Below are positions 37,248 through 47,987 of a stretch of DNA of 64,000 bases, piece after piece (the first letter of the stretch is position 1; each line of letters opens with the position of its first letter). The position numbers and the translations under genes were made by a program. The notes under the pieces are model-generated. The model had not been told where the DNA came from and made no database searches. It worked only from the letters and a program-made list of their open reading frames with translations. Source of the DNA: Primula veris (Eukaryota > Streptophyta > Magnoliopsida > Ericales > Primulaceae); NCBI GenBank assembly GCA_963682055.1, contig OY821745.1, forward strand, positions 28,145,342 through 28,209,341. The letters run 5' to 3'.

Positions 37248-39214
37248 TAATTTGGCAGTTGATGTTACAAGAAGAGGCTTAGCTGCAGTTGAGCATTTGT
37301 TTACATAGCACAATGAGGAAATTGCAGGATTATAATCGTTTTTACTTGCGCAGTTTGAGGAAGAAATATAGAATATATCTGAATTCAGTGTTCAGTGATT
37401 TATATTGTTTGTTTAGACGTGGCTTTGGAGTATTTAAGTAGAATTGCTTGGTTGGTAGCCTAAACAGTTTAGGCTAAACCGAATCTACTTGGAATATTAA
37501 GTATCTGTATTTGTTGCACACTTTGGATAATCGATTGAACGAAAATGAAATGTAATAGATTAATCATTCTACTATAAAAAGGATTTGTTGCCCAGCCCCC
37601 TATTTATTTTCTCTACTTTGTTTACCAAACCTTGCTCCGAAAAGGAAGTAGAGTCGTTCAAGGACTGTTAATTTCAGTTTAGCACAAAGACGCTAAACGG
37701 AGAGTTTTTTTTTACACACGTAATTAAGTTGCTCCCTTGATTCAGTCTATAGACGTGCTATTAAAACTGAAGTCAAATACACATTGGCCACAAGAAGCAT
37801 CGATCCACAGTAGGCTCTCCATTAAACAAAGTGTTTATGCAAAATTTGGAAGGCCATGTTTGAATCTTTTTATTTTTATCTAGATTTATGGTCTACATTC
37901 CCGTGTATGCGCTCTATATAAATATACGATGGCTTCTGTTTCTGGTTGTTCTCATGCCAAAATAAAAATAAAAATTATGGCTATTTAAGATCGTTTATAG
38001 GAAAGAGGGGAGGATAAGAGTCGTCGTGTGACAAATACCAAGAGATGCTAGAGAAACGGCAGATTTGAGGAGAGGAAAATGACGCTTTACATTAGCAAAC
38101 TTAACTAGTGGGACACAAGAAAATATGATTAATGGCTTTTGTTTCTGAAAAAAAACGTTCAAGGTGGGTGGTGCAAACATTGGAAAATGAAGTTCATGTG
38201 ACTAAATGTGAAAGGGTACTTACGAAAAAAATACATACTGACGGATGGGGGTGGTTACGGCAGATCTTTATCGGTGGACTAGGTTTGGCGACGACTATAT
38301 ATAGCAGTATGATAGTTCTATACTATTAAGACTATAGTCAAATACACACCAGCCACTATAAGTATCCACACTCGACTCTCAAATAAAGTAAAGGGGTTAA
38401 TGCAAATTTCCGTGGATGCTCTTAGAGCCATGTGCTATTACTCGCTGCCCATTCAACTTCATTTACATTGTTTCCCGACAAAATGGCCAAAATTCATGAT
38501 CACTTTCGTATTGTTTAAAAGGGTACATCATTTCTTTACTTGTTCAGGTATGCATACGTCTGATGCCTATCGAAGCAATAAAGTTTATAATTAAATAAGG
38601 GAACTTCATTTCATACGACAAAAGCGGTGGGTTCATCCAGCTTAAAGCGTATGGTTCTTCAGACCATTAAACCATATAAAATCTCAGGTTTCAAGTTGAC
38701 CAGCCAAATCCGGGAAAAAGAAATCATTTTCTTAACAAATGTAATTCAAATTCCAACTTGAAAGAATAGAAAATTCATGAGGAATTTCAAGTTTGGCATT
38801 ACTCTTGTTAAGCATTGTTTGCATTTAGGGAAAGAAAAAGGGTATAACTAGACCTAATGAACAAAATGATGCTAGCATACATACTTGAAGTGTAAACATT
38901 ATAGGTCTATTTTATGAACGTGACCGACTAATGCCAAACCCTTAAGCAAAATAATCTGTACAATCCCCATTTTCTGATAGAAGTACTAGTAATAACATCA
39001 CAACCAGTTTTTCCTTACTAACAAATTTGCATCACAATTCCAGACCCAGTCAAACACTTGCATATGATACCTTGACAAATAGGGAAAACACTTTTTTGGA
39101 GCAAATTAGCACAGTGCCAAATCAATCTCTCCCTCTATTTCTCCTGTCTTATCCCACAATTTCAGAACCAGTCAAACACTTGCATATGATAACTATGCTT
39201 CGTGGCATTGACGA
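37248..39214. other. GPAT 3' UTR, then intergenic, with short repeats
   Basis: No gene between GPAT and ATI that I can support. A diverged direct repeat (GTCAAATACACA, GCCAC, then a TTA/TTTATGCAAA block) occurs near 37770-37850 and 38335-38410. TATA-like strings sit at about 37914 and 38296. In the likely ATI 3' UTR, CCAGTCAAACACTTGCATATGATA occurs twice in near-identical form, at about 39046 and 39168. Confidence 0.5.
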
Positions 39215-41038
39215 TCACTGGCCGATGGAGGAGCCGACATGAATACCAGAACCTCTGTGGCTTCCACCTTCCACAAAGGCTTTGAGACGAGATATGGGAC
39301 CAAATGACTTGTTTACTTTCTGTCCAACATAGAAAATACAAAATGTCAAATGGGTTGAAAACCCACACAAATAGTCAATATCCCGATTACAAGTTGTGTG
39401 CTAACAAAGTCAGTAATATTTAATAAAAAGTTCAGATCGATTAAATAACTGGAAGACCATAAATTATCTTTCAAATTAATCTATTGCTTTCAAAAGACCA
39501 CAATGCTGACAAAAACAAGTGGGTTCAAACAAACAAATTCTTCACTGGCACTATTTACATTCCAAAATTTGGCCATAAGCGAACAAAAAACAGGAAAAAG
39601 TCGCTCATCGTTCAAAACAGAAAAGGTGACATGTGTTAAACATTAGAGAAAAAGGTGATAGTACAATATGGCAAAACAACTATTTCAGAAAATTTCTGTG
39701 TTCTTGGCAAGACAACTGAATCTTCCGAAGTTAATAAATAGATGTGGTCAGATTTACATCTCTCTTTCCTTTTTTTTTCCTTCTGGTTATTTGTTGTTGT
39801 GTTGTTGGTGTCTGAGTGTGTGCTTTGTAGGGATGTGGGAGGAGGGTTAAACATTTCTATGTCATATCCCCTGTATAAATCTAAATGCATCATATTTAAG
39901 TTTTTTATGATTCCTATAATTATTCACTGATAGAAGGACGCATAGTACTTAAATCTGCAAAAATCAGAGCTCATAGCTATAAAAATAGATCATGACCCTT
40001 CATCAGGCCAGAGATGCAAAACCATAGCTGTTTTTTCATTGTTTTTATTTCCTGACAAAGGGCTTGGAACTATTAATGCACAGTTCATCAGAAGAATCGA
40101 TGTAGCAATTCCTATTCCTTATGTTCTAGCAGCAAAACATAATGTACAAATCAAAATTATTTCTAAGAACAATTAAATCCGCATAAATTAATAAATAGAT
40201 GCCGTCAGATTAACATGTCTATGGCATGAGCTCTATATAAGTCAAAAGCATCATAACTTGTATCAAGCTTATAAGGTTCCCAGTAATACTAGTTCGCCAA
40301 TCAATTAGTAAGCCTCAAAGTATTCACTCATGGAAGAAAACGTAATAATCATATTAATATAATAGGGAGTACCTCACTGTCGAAGCTTAACCGCTGCAAT
40401 ACTTCCATCTTTTCTTGGTGCAAACGTCTCCCCAAAACGACAAGCCCCACTACAGCTGCAGCAACAAATATAGACCAAAACGTATTTGCCTCTTTAGCCT
40501 GAGCATACAAAGAACAAGCTCCCCTTTTCCACCAAGCTTCACAAGGGGTTTTAGTAATGTCGGATTCTCCATCTTTTTCTCCACTGTTTGACAGATGCAT
40601 AATCTCTGAATCTAAAAATTCCTCAAAAGATTCCATTTGTTCCGTAGTTGTTTCATTATAGAAGGAACTATAATTTGAATCAGTATTCAGATTTTGTTCT
40701 TTCTCAATCATATTAACCCCCTTCATAACCATCACTTGATCATACTCATCTGGTTCATCTTCGTTATCCAATTTAGAGAAACTTTCTCCAATTTCTTGTA
40801 CATTTTGGACCTCGTCTTTTTCAGGCTCCAATGGCAAATTCTCATGCTGGCTTGGTGGAAAAACAAAGTGACCAGACATAAACATTGCATCGTTCTTCTC
40901 AATCCTTTGCGACATATCAGCAGTTGAATCGGCTAGAATTGGACCAGGAGCAGCAGCATATGCCGAAGATGTGAGTGATACAACTTCCCACCCATTTCCT
41001 CGGGAGGTAGCTTCTTCTCTCTCTTCATTATCAGTCAT
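39215..41038 (-). CDS. ATI1/ATI2-like: ATG8-interacting protein (ATI1/ATI2-like), 256 aa, 2 coding exons
   Basis: Coding exons 41038-40373 and 39319-39215 join in phase 0. The N-terminus has WEVVSLTSSAYAAAPGP with a W-x-x-V ATG8-interacting motif at residues 17-20. The middle is acidic and probably disordered (EDEPDEYD, ESFEEFLDSE). A single membrane helix lies at about 187-203 (FWSIFVAAAVVGLVVLG), preceded by an EAWWKRGACSLYAQ segment. The tail reads KVNKSFGPISRLKAFVEGG. This matches plant ATI proteins, which link ER or plastid cargo to ATG8 for vacuolar degradation. The acceptor AG abuts the ATG, so the start is firmly placed. An approximately 5 kb intron and a separate leader exon lie upstream. 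Confidence 0.88.
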
Positions 41039-44000
41039 CTATAGTAGGGAGAAAAGACTTCCGTTATACACATTTATAGCAATGAATTTGTTTAAGAACT
41101 GTATCATAATCACTAATGGATAAAAAGGTAAAGAAACTGAGATATCTTCGTTTCATCAGGAAGGTCGATATATATATATATATATAAGCGCACTACTAAC
41201 AACGGCTTCAAGTTTTGGGTTTAATCATATTTATCATTAACCAATCATATCGAACGTGAACGTGCTCAAGTTAGGCATTAAAGTAATCCAGCTTGACCAT
41301 GAGTAGCACGGGTCTACCTGTAATTATATAAGGATAAACGCCAAATATTTCAACAACACCCGTAATTCTATAACCAACTTAAACACCAGAAAACCTCAAG
41401 CCAGTTAAATCTTTCACCACTTTGTTATGTCAGCTCGCACCTCAGATATAAGAATCCAAACTTCATCTTAACTGTTTTAACCATGGGTTTGCTGAAGTGT
41501 AACTTTTAAGATACATTAGCTAGGTTTTTTCCAGGCTAACGGAAAAAAAAACTAGATGGATTAACTTTAATTTTTAGAATTTTCTAGACAAAAAAGCAAA
41601 AAGTTGGTTATCCATAATCAGCACTGAGAGAAACACACGGCATAATACTTGTCATGCATATAAACTCTATATCATCATGTAGATAAAATTCAAAAAGTTG
41701 TATTTGTGTCAACCCACAGCCATATCAAGTGATTAGCTACCTGGAAAAATTTCAACAGCACATACTCTGGTGATCATAAACAGAGTAATTTGTTCATAAA
41801 AACAGAACAAACACCCAGTAGATCCCATCTGAATACAATCAAGTCAAAGTGAATCCAAACACATAAACATAAAAATTCACCTATAATTCTATTTGCTTAT
41901 ACTGTAAGTACTTACATGTCGAATATCAGGGACGAGAAGCAAGTTAGGAAGCTAAGGTCAGGAAGAAAGTTGGTTTTATCCAACTTAAAACTTGTAACCT
42001 TCTTAGGAATAAAAATTAAAAAAAAAAAAAACTCAGTTTGATATCTAGTCAACCAAACACAACATAACTTTTAAGCAAAAGGAACCTGATTTATATTTGC
42101 AACAAAACCATCTTTCAGTCACACCCTTACTCGTCAAGATTCAAGAGTAATGAAAATCACTCCTCTTACACTTCAATCCTAGGTGGCAGGGACCAAAACT
42201 TCTTTAGGTGTTAATGAGTTCACTTTAATTTTGTTTTGGTCCTTGCACATAGGATATGGAGTATAAGAAGAGAGGAGTTAATTACTCATCCACACAAGCT
42301 AGTCAGCCAGATCTGTATACTTTAGTTTCCCAACCAACAACACACAAAAAAAAGGCCAAAAAAGTCATCTCCACAATTTGACTATCAGTTGTTAAACAGC
42401 ACAAGCACACACATCTGGGGACAGTCAATGATCAATTATATATCGAGCTAGAACAAGTTCATGAATCCAATGGGAGTTGATCTCAAGCATATACAACAAT
42501 AATAAATAATCGAATTGAAAAGAAACAGTACTGCTGTTTATCTTATTAGTACTCGCACGTTAATAATGTTAAAAGAAATTGTTGCTTTAATGTTGGGTTC
42601 CTCCTGATGTAACAAAAGCTAAAGATCCACCCAGCTAACTAAGTAGTGTGAATATTTTATAAAACAAAAGGAAATAAGTTGAGCTCAAAGATTGCAAAAA
42701 TATAGTTACACTAGTTTGTTTACAAGTTTAGGGATCACATTCTCAAACTATCATAGATGCCTTAAGCAAATTGAACGGCACAAACTAACTAACATATATG
42801 CATAAATATACACTAATTCGTAGATATGTATAATCGGTACCGATTCAGCAAAGTGATCCCAAACACATAGCACGAAACTTTGGAAAGATAATTCTGTAAG
42901 CAGGAAAATAAACCCAGGTGTGAATGTGTTTTAAACATCTAGCTCAAGTTGGGTCCATCGGGGTGATATGAAAGCTGAGCTGGATTCACCAAGCTTAATT
43001 CTGCTTGGATTCTCAGGACATAAAAATTGAAAGAAATATTTGTTCCCAAGATGAGGCCAAATTTGTATTATAGCATCTAAGGAACGAAAAATAAGTTATG
43101 CCTAAATGCTGCAACAATAAATCACACTATCTAGTCAGCTTATTTTCAAATTTGAGGACCATCTTCTCAAATTAACTGCTGTATACCTTAAGCATATTCA
43201 ATAATACTTGCAAATTGTAAACACATGTTCAATACATTGTAGATAGCGAGTTACACAAAGTGAAAATACAAGAAAAGTATAGTACAGTGAAAATACAAGA
43301 AAAGTATAGTACTCATACATGTGAAAATGTTTAAAATTTATAGCTACAGAAGTGAGTTCATCAGGCCGAGATATAATTTGGATTCTTCCAACTTGAATCT
43401 ATAAGTTTTTTCATGGCAAAAAATCCAAAAAATATTTGTTTTAATGCTGATGCCAAATAACCTGTAGCTTATAAGAAGAAAGCAAAGGTTGTAACAAACA
43501 ACCATACTAGCTTGTTATTTGTCTGCAAATTTGAGGATCATCTGACTATCATATACTATGATATAACCAAAACTCTTTTCATATACATCTGCCCATACAA
43601 AGGTATATACATATGCATACTCATCGATACATGTGTACATTGTAGATCCAATGCAGAATTTAGCACAGTGATCACAAACCCATAAGCTAAATTCAATAAA
43701 AGAACACCACCAACAGTGTTTAAGTTACATGTATTCACACGTTTATAAAAAGAATTACTTTTTTTCTTCTTCAAAAGAATCTCTCTAGATTTTAATCATC
43801 ATTACAAAAATCAATATATTGTTCACTCAATCGGAAGTAACAATAAATCGATAAATGCATAACATCACATGAATAAAAAAAAATGTCTAAAACTACTACC
43901 TGAAATCTTTGTTCATCCACTAAAAATACATCTTGTTTGATTCCACTTAATTTTTTAAACTCTTTCAGGCCAAATATATTAACAACAAAGGTCCTAGGTT

Positions 44001-46056
44001 TAAAGGTAAGCCAAACTCGTTATAGCTTTTTAGAAGCGAAACTAACAAACAACCTGAGCATAACAGCTTCAAATAAGCAATCGCACGTTCACACCAGATT
44101 TTTAGATTGATCTGTGAATTTGAAAATCCATCTTGTGACTATCAAATAAAGTACATACTAACATATTACTATAATACAAAGCAAATATACATGTAAATGC
44201 ACCAACCATACATATAACTCCAACCCCACTTCAAAAAAGCCACAAGATAATAAGTCTATTATATAAGCTACGCCAACTGTGTTTGGTTTTCAGGTCAAAA
44301 AATCAAGAAAAAAAATCCTAGTTTCTAAGCTAAGCCAAACAGGTTGCAGCTTTTCCGAAGCAAAAAAGTAACAAATACCGCTGTGCTTAGTGGCTAGAAC
44401 TAATCTTTCATACATCCACACCTGTTTGTTATTTTAGATTTGAAACTCGCTGAATTTGACTATCAAACACATAACATAGGTTTCAAGCTATCCAATGAAG
44501 CGATTTCCCAGCTTAATTTTTTGAATATTTTTTTAGGCCAAAAGTCCAAAAATTTCTAGGATTGAAGCTATGCCAAACATATAACATATTACAACTTTTT
44601 AGAAACAAAAAGCCTTAAAGTTAACAACTGCAAGTAAACAATCACACGATAACAACAATTAGTTAGTTTAACCTTAAATTTGTGATTCATTTTCTAAAAT
44701 TGACAGTCAAATACATACACCATACGTTTCAAATTTAATCGATCCACTGAGAAGATCTCTTGCTTGATTCTGCTTTTTAAAAAAATAAAAAAGGGCCAAA
44801 AAGTCAAAAATCCCTAGATTTAAAGCTAGTCCAAACATATTGTAGCTTTTTAGAAGAAAGGTCTAAAAATTAACCTCAGCTTAAAAGCTGCAAGTCTGCA
44901 ACTAAACTTGAAAATAAACACCAAATGGGTAATTTGATCTAAAAACTTGAAAATCACTTTCTTAATTTGAGTATCACCTACATAGTACAATATAGTTTTT
45001 AAGTACTCACTAAAGAGATCTCTTATACAATCCGTTTTACTTATAGTTTTTTTAGGCCAAAAATTATAAAAAATAAATAAATAAATTTCAAGCTAGGCCA
45101 AGCATAGTTACTGTATAACTTTTTTAAATCAGAAATTTACAAATAAACATAAGATTAACAGCTGGAACAACACAATCACACAATAACACCAAATTGTTGA
45201 TTTGTATACTATCATTTTCTGAGTTTGATTATCAATTAAATAATACAATATAACTTTTAAGCTATCCACTGAGGAAATCTCCTGTATTATCCGCTTTTTT
45301 TTTCCAAAAATTTTCAGGCTAAAAATTCCCAAATAAAAACATAATTATAACTTGTTAGAAACAAAAAAAAAATTAACAAATAACCCTAAACTTAACAGTT
45401 AAAACTAAAAAATCACATTTGTTAAGTTAATCTGTAAATTCAATAAATTCATCTACAAGCTCTAAAATTAAGCTCTTAATATTCTAAAATAAACAATCGC
45501 AAAATAAGCTAAGGAAATTAATACATGATCGAATAAAAAAATAATAACACTAAGACTGAGATCGATTTAGAAGCAGTTAATCGAAAGCTATAAGTTGGTA
45601 ATTTCGATGCGAAATCGAGAATATTATTTACTGATATTATTTAAAAATAAAAATAAAAACTAACAAATAAACCTAAGCTTAACAGTTAGAAATAAAAAAT
45701 CACATACTAACACCAATTTGTTAAGTGATTCTGTAAAATCAATAAATTCATCACCTGAATATCACTATCAAATAATACATAAAGTAAATTAAGCTATAAG
45801 TTATAAGTTATTTATTAAGCTTATTTTGCTATTCGATCTCAGTTTCTTCAATTAAATCTCCAAAAATAAATAAATAAACAATCGCAAAATAAGCTATGGA
45901 AATTAGTACACGATCGAATAAAAAAAATAATAGAAACTAAAATTAAGATCGATTTAGAATCAGATAATTAAAAGCTATAATTTAGTAATTTCGACGCGAT
46001 AATCGAGAATATAATTTGTTGAGATTAAATAAAAGGAAAAAAAAAGAAGCGCACAC
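41039..46056 (-). other. 5' UTR intron of the ATI gene (about 5.0 kb)
   Basis: On the minus strand the donor GTGTGCG follows an AATTAAG exon end at 46057. The acceptor TTTTCTCCCTACTATAG directly precedes the ATG. No open frame of note lies between. Much of its upstream half is a degenerate tandem array. Large leader introns in plants often boost expression, but that is not shown here. Confidence 0.6.
43960..45420. repeat. Degenerate tandem array of about 260-bp units
   Basis: A block resembling AGGCCAAAAA(G/A)TCCAAAAAT recurs at about 44296, 44533, 44795, 45054 and 45317, i.e. at steps of 237, 262, 259 and 263 bp. Each is followed by a CTAGGCCAAACATATTGTAGC-like block (partial), then CTTTTTAGAA, AACAATCACACAATAACACC, a TTTGA(C/T)TATCAA block and CTATCCACTGA(G/A)GA(A/G)ATCTC. 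Weaker units extend down to about 42.9 kb and up to 45.8 kb. Confidence 0.75.
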
Positions 46057-46110
46057 CTTAATTGATCGAAACGAAAACGGAGACGAATAGAGATCTACGC
46101 TTTTTGTAAA
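46057..46110 (-). other. Leader (5' UTR) exon of the ATI gene
   Basis: On the minus strand a C/T-rich segment (TCTATTCGTCTCCGTTTTCG) runs to AATTAAG and the donor at 46057. It lies just downstream of TATA-like strings. The upstream boundary is estimated. Confidence 0.5.
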
Positions 46111-46119
46111 ATGAGATAT

Positions 46120-46154
46120 GATATAAATTATGAGAACTGAGATATATAATAGAA
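46120..46154 (-). promoter_or_regulatory. TATA-like region of the ATI gene
   Basis: Read on the minus strand, CTATTATATATCTC and TAATTTATATCATATC lie 15-50 bp before the leader exon. Either could be the TATA box. The MULE end is about 120 bp further upstream. Confidence 0.4.
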
Positions 46155-46264
46155 TATGTTTTATTTTTTATATTAAGTAGTTTTTTAAATACACTCCATT
46201 ATCTGGTACACATATTTATAGTCATGATTATTTAAATAATGACTTTATTCCATATTTACTCCAT

Positions 46265-46273
46265 TTCTAAATA
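46265..46273. repeat. Target-site duplication, left copy (9 bp)
   Basis: TTCTAAATA directly precedes the transposon's first base and is repeated exactly at 55072-55080. Nine bases is the standard length for Mutator-like elements. Confidence 0.9.
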
Positions 46274-46314
46274 GAGGTGCACTTATTACACAGCAAAAAT
46301 TCTCAATTAACGCG

Positions 46315-46416
46315 CAGACCGTAGATATCTACGGTCTGGATCATTCAATACAGACCGTAGATTTAATCTACGGTTTGGATTAGATGATCCAGACCGTAGA
46401 TTATATCTACGGTCTG
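46315..46416. repeat. Left palindrome cluster of the MULE
   Basis: Three palindromes: 46315-46338 (24 bp, perfect, CAGACCGTAGAT and its inverse), 46351-46377 (13-bp arms, one mismatch) and 46390-46416 (12-bp arms, 3-base loop). An outer 16-bp inverted pair, CTACGGTCTGGATCAT and ATGATCCAGACCGTAG, joins the first to the third, so the whole could fold as a cloverleaf or cruciform. Confidence 0.92.
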
Positions 46417-46427
46417 TGACATTTTTT

Positions 46428-46503
46428 GAAAATTACACAGTCAGTCCCTGCGCTTCCAAATTACACAGTCAGTCCCTGCGCGAAATTACACAGACAGTCC
46501 CTG
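46428..46503. repeat. Triple direct repeat inside the MULE left end
   Basis: AATTACACAGTCAGTCCCTG occurs at about 46430 and 46459, and a third copy with CAGACAGTCCCTG at about 46485. Units are 26-29 bp. The first two end in TGCGC. Confidence 0.85.
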
Positions 46504-46734
46504 GAAAAAACAGAAACTTTCGTTTTTTTTAAAAAAAATATAATTTTATTCTACACTCTCTCTCTTTCTCTCAAAACCCCCCAATTTTCAACCCAAAAAA
46601 TCACCCAAATCAATCAACCACATTAACTATCAAATTTATTAACAAAAAACCCCAAATCATCAATCAAACTTATCCATAATTCAAGGGTATATCTTTTATT
46701 CTCTAATTTATTATGTATTTTGTGTAATTTAAAT

Positions 46735-47030
46735 TTGTAAAATAGGAAAAAATATATAAAATATGCAAATTCATAATTCACTTAGCTATATATCATTGTT
46801 TGTTGTTTGTTTATATTAATTATAGAAATTTTAATAATTGTTGATATTTTTCCCATTTTTGCATGTTTTTTTATTTTTTGTAATTTTAATTTGTAAAATA
46901 GGAAAAAATATATAAAATATGCAAAACCATAATTCACTTACCTATATATAATTGTTTGTTGTTTGTTTATATTAATTATAGAAATTTTAATAATTGTTGA
47001 TATTTGTCCCATTTTTGCATGTTTTTTTAT
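46735..47030. repeat. Two-copy direct repeat of about 155 bp
   Basis: TAAAATAGGAAAAAATATAT, ATTCACTTA and ATTATAGAAATTTTAATAAT, followed by a CCCATTTTTGCATGTTTTTT tract, occur twice in the same order. This lies between the left palindromes and the minisatellite. Confidence 0.75.
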
Positions 47031-47038
47031 TTTGTTTG

Positions 47039-47770
47039 GTTAATTTGAATTGTTGATAATGTGTTTGGTTATGATTAAAAAATTGAGTTATTATTGTTTG
47101 GTTTATGATTAAATGTGTTTGGTTATGATTAAATGTGTTTGGTTATGATTAAAAAATTGAATTATTATTGTTTGGTTTATGAAAAAATGTGTTTGGTTAT
47201 GATTAAAAAATTGAATTATTATTGTTTGGTTTATGAAAAAATGTGTGTTTGGTTATGATTAAAAAATTGAATTATTATTGTTTGGTTTATGAAAAAATGT
47301 GTGTTTGGTTATGATTAAAAAATTGAATTATTATTGTTTGGGTTATGAAAAAATGTGTGTTTGGTTATGATTAAAAAATTGAATTATTATTGTTTGGGTT
47401 ATGAAAAAATGTGTGTTTGGTTATGATTAAAAAATTGAATTATTATTGTTTGGGTTATGAAAAAATGTGTGTTTGGTTATGATTAAAAAATTGAATTATT
47501 ATTGTTTGGGTTATGAAAAAATGTGTGTTTGGTTATGATTAAAAAATTGAATTATTATTGTTTGGGTTATGAAAAAATGTGTGTTTGGTTATGATTAAAA
47601 AATTGAATTATTATTGTTTGGGTTATGAAAAAATGTGTGTTTGGTTATGATTAAAAAATTGAATTATTATTGTTTGGGTTATGAAAAAATGTGTGTTTGG
47701 TTATGATTAAAAAATTGAATTATTATTGTTTGGTTTATGAAAAAATGTGTGTTTGGTTATGATTGTTTGG
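47039..47770. repeat. 56-bp minisatellite upstream of the PMD gene
   Basis: Units begin TTTGGTTATGATTAAAAAAT and run through TGAATTATTATTGTTTGG to TTATGAAAAAATGTGTG. The step is exactly 56 bp at 47360, 47416 and 47472 and onward. About twelve copies are seen, the first few shorter and more diverged. A related, looser TGGTTATCATTAATTGGTTA repeat follows to about 47980. Confidence 0.92.
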
Positions 47771-47987
47771 TTATCATTGTTTGGTTATCATTAATTGGTT
47801 ATAATTGAGTTATCATTGTTTGGTTGTCATTAATTGGTTATAATTGAGTTATCATTGTTTGGTTATCATTAATTGGTTATCATTAATTGTTTATCATTGA
47901 GTTATCATTGTTTGGTTATCATTAATTAGTTATGTTATCATTTTTTGGTTATCATTAATTGAGTTATATTTGGTTATCATAGTTAGG

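Noticed and set aside
37890..38330. TATA-like strings followed by short open frames
   Set aside because: They lie within a diverged direct repeat between GPAT and ATI, and no coding exon follows either of them.
47039..47770. Regular repeats considered as a CRISPR-like array
   Set aside because: Units are contiguous 56-bp tandem copies without unique spacers, in a plant nuclear genome.
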